A stretch of 64,000 nucleotides of DNA, from NCBI RefSeq assembly GCF_005519465.1, contig NZ_CP027858.1, forward strand, positions 2,852,001 through 2,916,000. The letters run 5' to 3'. The position numbers and the translations under genes are program-made. The notes below the pieces were generated by a model that saw only the letters and a program-made list of their open reading frames with translations, was not told where the DNA came from and did no database searches. Shown piece by piece: positions 61,453 to 64,000 of this stretch. Each line of letters begins with the position of its first letter. The first letter of the stretch is position 1. The DNA comes from Streptomyces clavuligerus (GTDB lineage: Bacteria; Actinomycetota; Actinomycetes; Streptomycetales; Streptomycetaceae).

Positions 61453-62890
61453 TCACCCCGGTCCGGGTGTCGGTCATGTCGAGCAGCGTCCACTTGCCAC
61501 CGATGCGGCCCCAGCCGGTGGACCGGGCCCCGGCGCCCCCGAACGGCATATTGATGTCCCACCAGTTGTTGGTCTCGTTCACGATGACCTGTCCGACCTC
61601 CATCTCCTCGATGAAGCGGAAGGCGGACGTCATGCTGCGGGTGAAGACCGCGCCCTGGAGGCCGAGGGCGTCGTCGTTGGCTATCCGCAGCAGATCGTCC
61701 TCGTCCCGTCCGGTGATGATCGGGACGACGGGTCCGAAGGACTCCTCCTTCGCCAGCAGGCTGTCCTCAGGCACCCCGTCCACGACGGTGAACTCGTAGT
61801 AGAGGTCGGTGGGCATCCCGGCCCGGCGCCCGCCGCCGAGCAGCACATCCGCCCCGCGCTCGCGCGCGTCGGCGACATGGCGGTCCATCTTCCGGGCCAC
61901 CGCCTCGTTGTTGAGCGGGCCGAGCACCGTCCCCTCGGCCAGTGGGTCGCCGAGCACCACCCGCTCCGACTCGCGCAGCACCGCCGCCACGAACGCGTCG
62001 TGGACCTCGGTGTGGACGACGACCCGCTCGGTGGCACAGCACACCTGTCCGGCACAGGGATAGGCCCCGTCGACAGCCGCTTTCGCCGCCGCGTCCACGT
62101 CGGCGTCGGCGAGGACCACCAGCGGGCCGTTGCCCGAGCACTCCATCAGGGAGCGCTTCAGCCCGGCCGCCGCCGCGATCTTCGCCCCGGTGGCGGAGGA
62201 GCCGATGAACCCGATGGCGTGGATGCCCGGGTGGCGCACCAGCGCGTCACCGAAATCGCCCTCGCCGGGCAGCACGCTGACCAGCCCCCGGGGCAGCCCG
62301 GCCGCGACCAGCGCCTCCATGGCCCGCAGCACGGTGAGCGGGGTGTGCGCCGGGGGCTTCACCAGCACGGCGTTCCCCGTGGCGAGCCCGGGGGCGGCGA
62401 ACTCGGCGAACATCAGCAGCGGGAAGTTCCAGGGCGTGATGATCCCCCAGGTGCCCACCGGGCGATGGAAGGTGAACATCCGCTTGGAGCCGTCGCGGGA
62501 GGGCAGGGTCTCGCCGCCGAGCCGTACGGCGTCCTCGGCGTGCAGCCGGAAGAGCTGCGCGGCCTCGGTGACATCGGCGATCGACTCGGCCAGCGGCTTG
62601 CCCTGCTCCAGCGTCTGCAACCGGGCCAGCTCCGCCCGGCGCGCGTCGATCTCGTCGGCGACGCGGTGGCAGACGGCGGCCCGCTCCCACACATTCACGG
62701 CGGCCCAGGCGCGCTGGGCGGTGTGTGCCGCCGCCACGGCGGTGTCGAGGTCCTCGGCCGAGGGCAGCGGCAGCGTCCCGACCCGCTCACCGGTCGCGGG
62801 ACTGATGACGGCGAAACTCCCGCCGCCGGTGCCCTCACCGTACTCACCGGCGATGAACAGCGGTTGGCGCTCGGGTGTCGGGGTCGTCAT
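61442..62890 (-). CDS. Aldehyde dehydrogenase family protein
   Basis: 482 residues from the ATG at 62890 with GGAGGAG upstream. ALDH motifs: the NAD-binding GIITPWNFPLLMFAEFAAPGLA, VLVKPPAHTP, the general base region LMECSGNGPLVV (Glu retained, but the usual LGGK is changed to CSGN), and the nucleophile in GQVCCATERV (Cys284). The motif NMPFGGAGARSTGWGRIGG closes the sequence. Resembles benzaldehyde/vanillin or salicylaldehyde-type dehydrogenases; the substrate is not known. It converges on the PTS gene. Confidence 0.9.
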   Translation of the reverse strand: MTTPTPERQPLFIAGEYGEGTGGGSFAVISPATGERVGTLPLPSAEDLDTAVAAAHTAQRAWAAVNVWERAAVCHRVADEIDARRAELARLQTLEQGKPLAESIADVTEAAQLFRLHAEDAVRLGGETLPSRDGSKRMFTFHRPVGTWGIITPWNFPLLMFAEFAAPGLATGNAVLVKPPAHTPLTVLRAMEALVAAGLPRGLVSVLPGEGDFGDALVRHPGIHAIGFIGSSATGAKIAAAAGLKRSLMECSGNGPLVVLADADVDAAAKAAVDGAYPCAGQVCCATERVVVHTEVHDAFVAAVLRESERVVLGDPLAEGTVLGPLNNEAVARKMDRHVADARERGADVLLGGGRRAGMPTDLYYEFTVVDGVPEDSLLAKEESFGPVVPIITGRDEDDLLRIANDDALGLQGAVFTRSMTSAFRFIEEMEVGQVIVNETNNWWDINMPFGGAGARSTGWGRIGGKWTLLDMTDTRTGVISL

Positions 62891-63094
62891 GGGGCAGGCT
62901 CCTCCAGTCCGTGCGTACAGGCCGTACCGTCGCCCACGCCCCCGGAGCGGAAGATCCCCCGATCCCTGGAGCCCGGACACACACGATGATTCAGCGGCGC
63001 ATCCGGACCGTCAAGCAACCCGAATCCCCTGTGGAAAACCCTCGTTGAAGACATGTCAACGGCCGGAGCGGGCCGGCCGTCGAGAGCGAAAAGA

Positions 63095-63135
63095 CAGTGG
63101 TCCGGGGCCCAAGGAAGGAGGGCCCCGGACCACTG
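63095..63135 (-). terminator. Strong hairpin terminator after the chorismate mutase gene
   Basis: A perfect 16-bp stem (63095-63110 with 63120-63135) and a 9-nt loop, 20 nt beyond the stop of the chorismate mutase gene on the minus strand and about 200 bp upstream of the aldehyde dehydrogenase start. Confidence 0.85.
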
Positions 63136-63154
63136 CCGGGCGACGGACGGGAGA

Positions 63155-63790
63155 TCAGTCGTCGTCACCCGCGCACACCGACGGAACAGCCCGCAGCAGT
63201 CCCCTCGTGTGCAGCCGGTCGAGCCCCTTCTCCTGACGCACCTGGAACGCGGAGACGGCGAGAACGCCACGGCAGTGCGCCGAGGAGCGTGCGTTCTCCG
63301 AGTCCGCGATCGCCCGCACCAGAGCGGTGTTGATGCGGTTGATCTCCTCGCGCACCTGAGAAAGGTCGGGTCGCTCGACCGGGGCCTTGGCCGGATCGGC
63401 TGTCCACAGCCGGTACAGACCCCGCTGGACCAGCTTGTTCGCCTCGATCTGATCGCGGAAGATCCGCACGGTCTCCTCGGGGTCGGCGCCCGCCTCCAGC
63501 GCCTGTTTCCGCACCGTGTCGAGCACGATCCGCTCCCGCTCGGGGTCGTCGATCGGCTTGTCCGTGCCCCACTTGGACGCGGCGACCAGGTCCGCCGTGG
63601 CCAGCCGGTCGGCGGACAGCTCGGCGATCGGGCGCAGTTGGGCGAGGGAACCCGGGTGGTGGCCCTGGGACCGCACCACGTCCGACGGACCTGGAGCGGG
63701 TGCGGCCGGTGCGGGCGCCGCCCCGGCGAACAGCGCCGTACCCGCGGCTGCGGCGATCGCGGAGAGGCGTATGGAGGTGCGGCGCTTCAC
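63155..63790 (-). CDS. Secreted chorismate mutase (AroQ class)
   Basis: 211 residues from a GTG at 63790 (AAGGGG upstream); an earlier codon at 63829 is less likely. The signal peptide is VKRRTSIRLSAIAAAAGTALFAG with cleavage near APAAPA. The mature helical protein has LAQLRPIAELSADRLATADLVAASKWGTDKP, DPERERIVLDTVRKQALEAG and FRDQIEANKLVQRGLYRLW (each split by short gaps), matching the exported AroQ-gamma type also found in M. tuberculosis. Two Cys (AHCRG, SVCAG) probably form a disulfide. It would convert chorismate to prephenate outside the cytoplasm, where its role is unknown. Confidence 0.88.
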   Translation of the reverse strand: MKRRTSIRLSAIAAAAGTALFAGAAPAPAAPAPGPSDVVRSQGHHPGSLAQLRPIAELSADRLATADLVAASKWGTDKPIDDPERERIVLDTVRKQALEAGADPEETVRIFRDQIEANKLVQRGLYRLWTADPAKAPVERPDLSQVREEINRINTALVRAIADSENARSSAHCRGVLAVSAFQVRQEKGLDRLHTRGLLRAVPSVCAGDDD

Positions 63791-63829
63791 GTGAGTGGTT
63801 CCCCTTGCGTCCGTCGTGCGGTCGTCCAC

Positions 63830-64000
63830 GCGGTCATGCGCGCGTACGGTCGTGCGTCAAGCCATGCGGTCGGTCATGCGATCGGTCATGCGGTCGGGTC
63901 CGGGGCGGCGGCCGGAACGGGCGGACGCGCGAACGGCTCGCCCCCCCCCTTCCGCCCCACCCGTCCCACCCGTCCCGTCCCGTTCAGTTCAAGGTGTCGA
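63830..64000. other. Right-edge intergenic region with short repeats
   Basis: Contains repeats of GGTCATGCG(A/G)TC (about 63832-63895), a run of nine C (63941-63949), and CCGTCCCACCCGTCCCGTCC. No gene is supported. A TCA at 63984-63986 could be the stop of a minus-strand gene beyond the edge, but only five codons would be visible. Confidence 0.4.

Noticed and set aside
63984..64000. C-terminal end of a gene entering from the right edge (minus strand)
   Set aside because: Only five codons and a possible stop are visible; not enough to support a gene.

Overview
The window is chromosomal DNA of a Streptomyces species or a very close actinomycete. Its GC content is very high, codon third positions are almost all G or C, and many genes start with GTG or TTG. 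It carries streptomycete hallmarks: XRE(DUF5753)/DUF397 pairs, secreted beta/gamma-crystallin proteins, the futalosine menaquinone genes mqnB and mqnD (SCO4327 and SCO4326 in S. coelicolor), rare TTA codons, and -10 boxes directly in front of ATG codons that suggest leaderless mRNAs. No insertion sequence, phage, CRISPR array or tRNA gene was seen. Most of the window looks like core chromosome with accessory islets.

Layout. 0-10 kb: a truncated formyltransferase, an XRE/DUF397 regulatory unit, and a tandem triplication of secreted beta/gamma-crystallin genes. Each triplicated gene has a TTA codon at position 5. A three-gene ABC transporter operon follows (its first gene has TTA at codon 3), then an aldo/keto reductase and two more crystallin genes. 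10-21 kb: ThpR-type phosphodiesterase, MFS exporter with its MarR regulator, NCS2 purine permease, DUF2530 protein, a CtpE-like cation P-type ATPase with a repetitive N-terminal extension, and a large secreted protein. 21-33 kb: an Hsp90/sacsin-like ATPase and a DUF3027 protein separated by repeat fields, an MFS protein, a DUF2771 lipoprotein, mqnB-mqnD, a cold-shock-domain protein and a HAD phosphatase. 33-44 kb: a degenerate stretch, a HAAS-like membrane protein, a helicase-associated/WYL-like protein, an XPB-type helicase and a HelD-type helicase. 44-48 kb: a secreted protein sharing a module with the 18-21 kb protein, an ECF sigma factor with its membrane partner, and a second XRE unit with three tandem DUF397 genes. 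48-54 kb: a secreted hydrolase, a VOC protein, CutC and a CopA copper ATPase behind two CsoR-type operators. 54-64 kb: HD-domain protein, a (TACGGC)11 microsatellite before a Cmx-like exporter, a MurNAc recycling operon (RpiR regulator, MurQ, PTS EIIBC), an aldehyde dehydrogenase and a secreted chorismate mutase.

How the genes work together. The clearest functional groups are futalosine-route menaquinone synthesis (mqnB/mqnD), copper homeostasis (cutC/copA), N-acetylmuramic acid uptake and recycling, and transcription/repair helicases (XPB, its helicase_C/WYL-like neighbour, HelD). The most unusual locus is the first 10 kb: a WhiJ-like regulator/DUF397 unit, five beta/gamma-crystallin paralogues and an ABC transporter, with TTA codons pointing to bldA-dependent developmental control. 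The link between these parts is inferred from proximity and shared codon signals and has not been shown.
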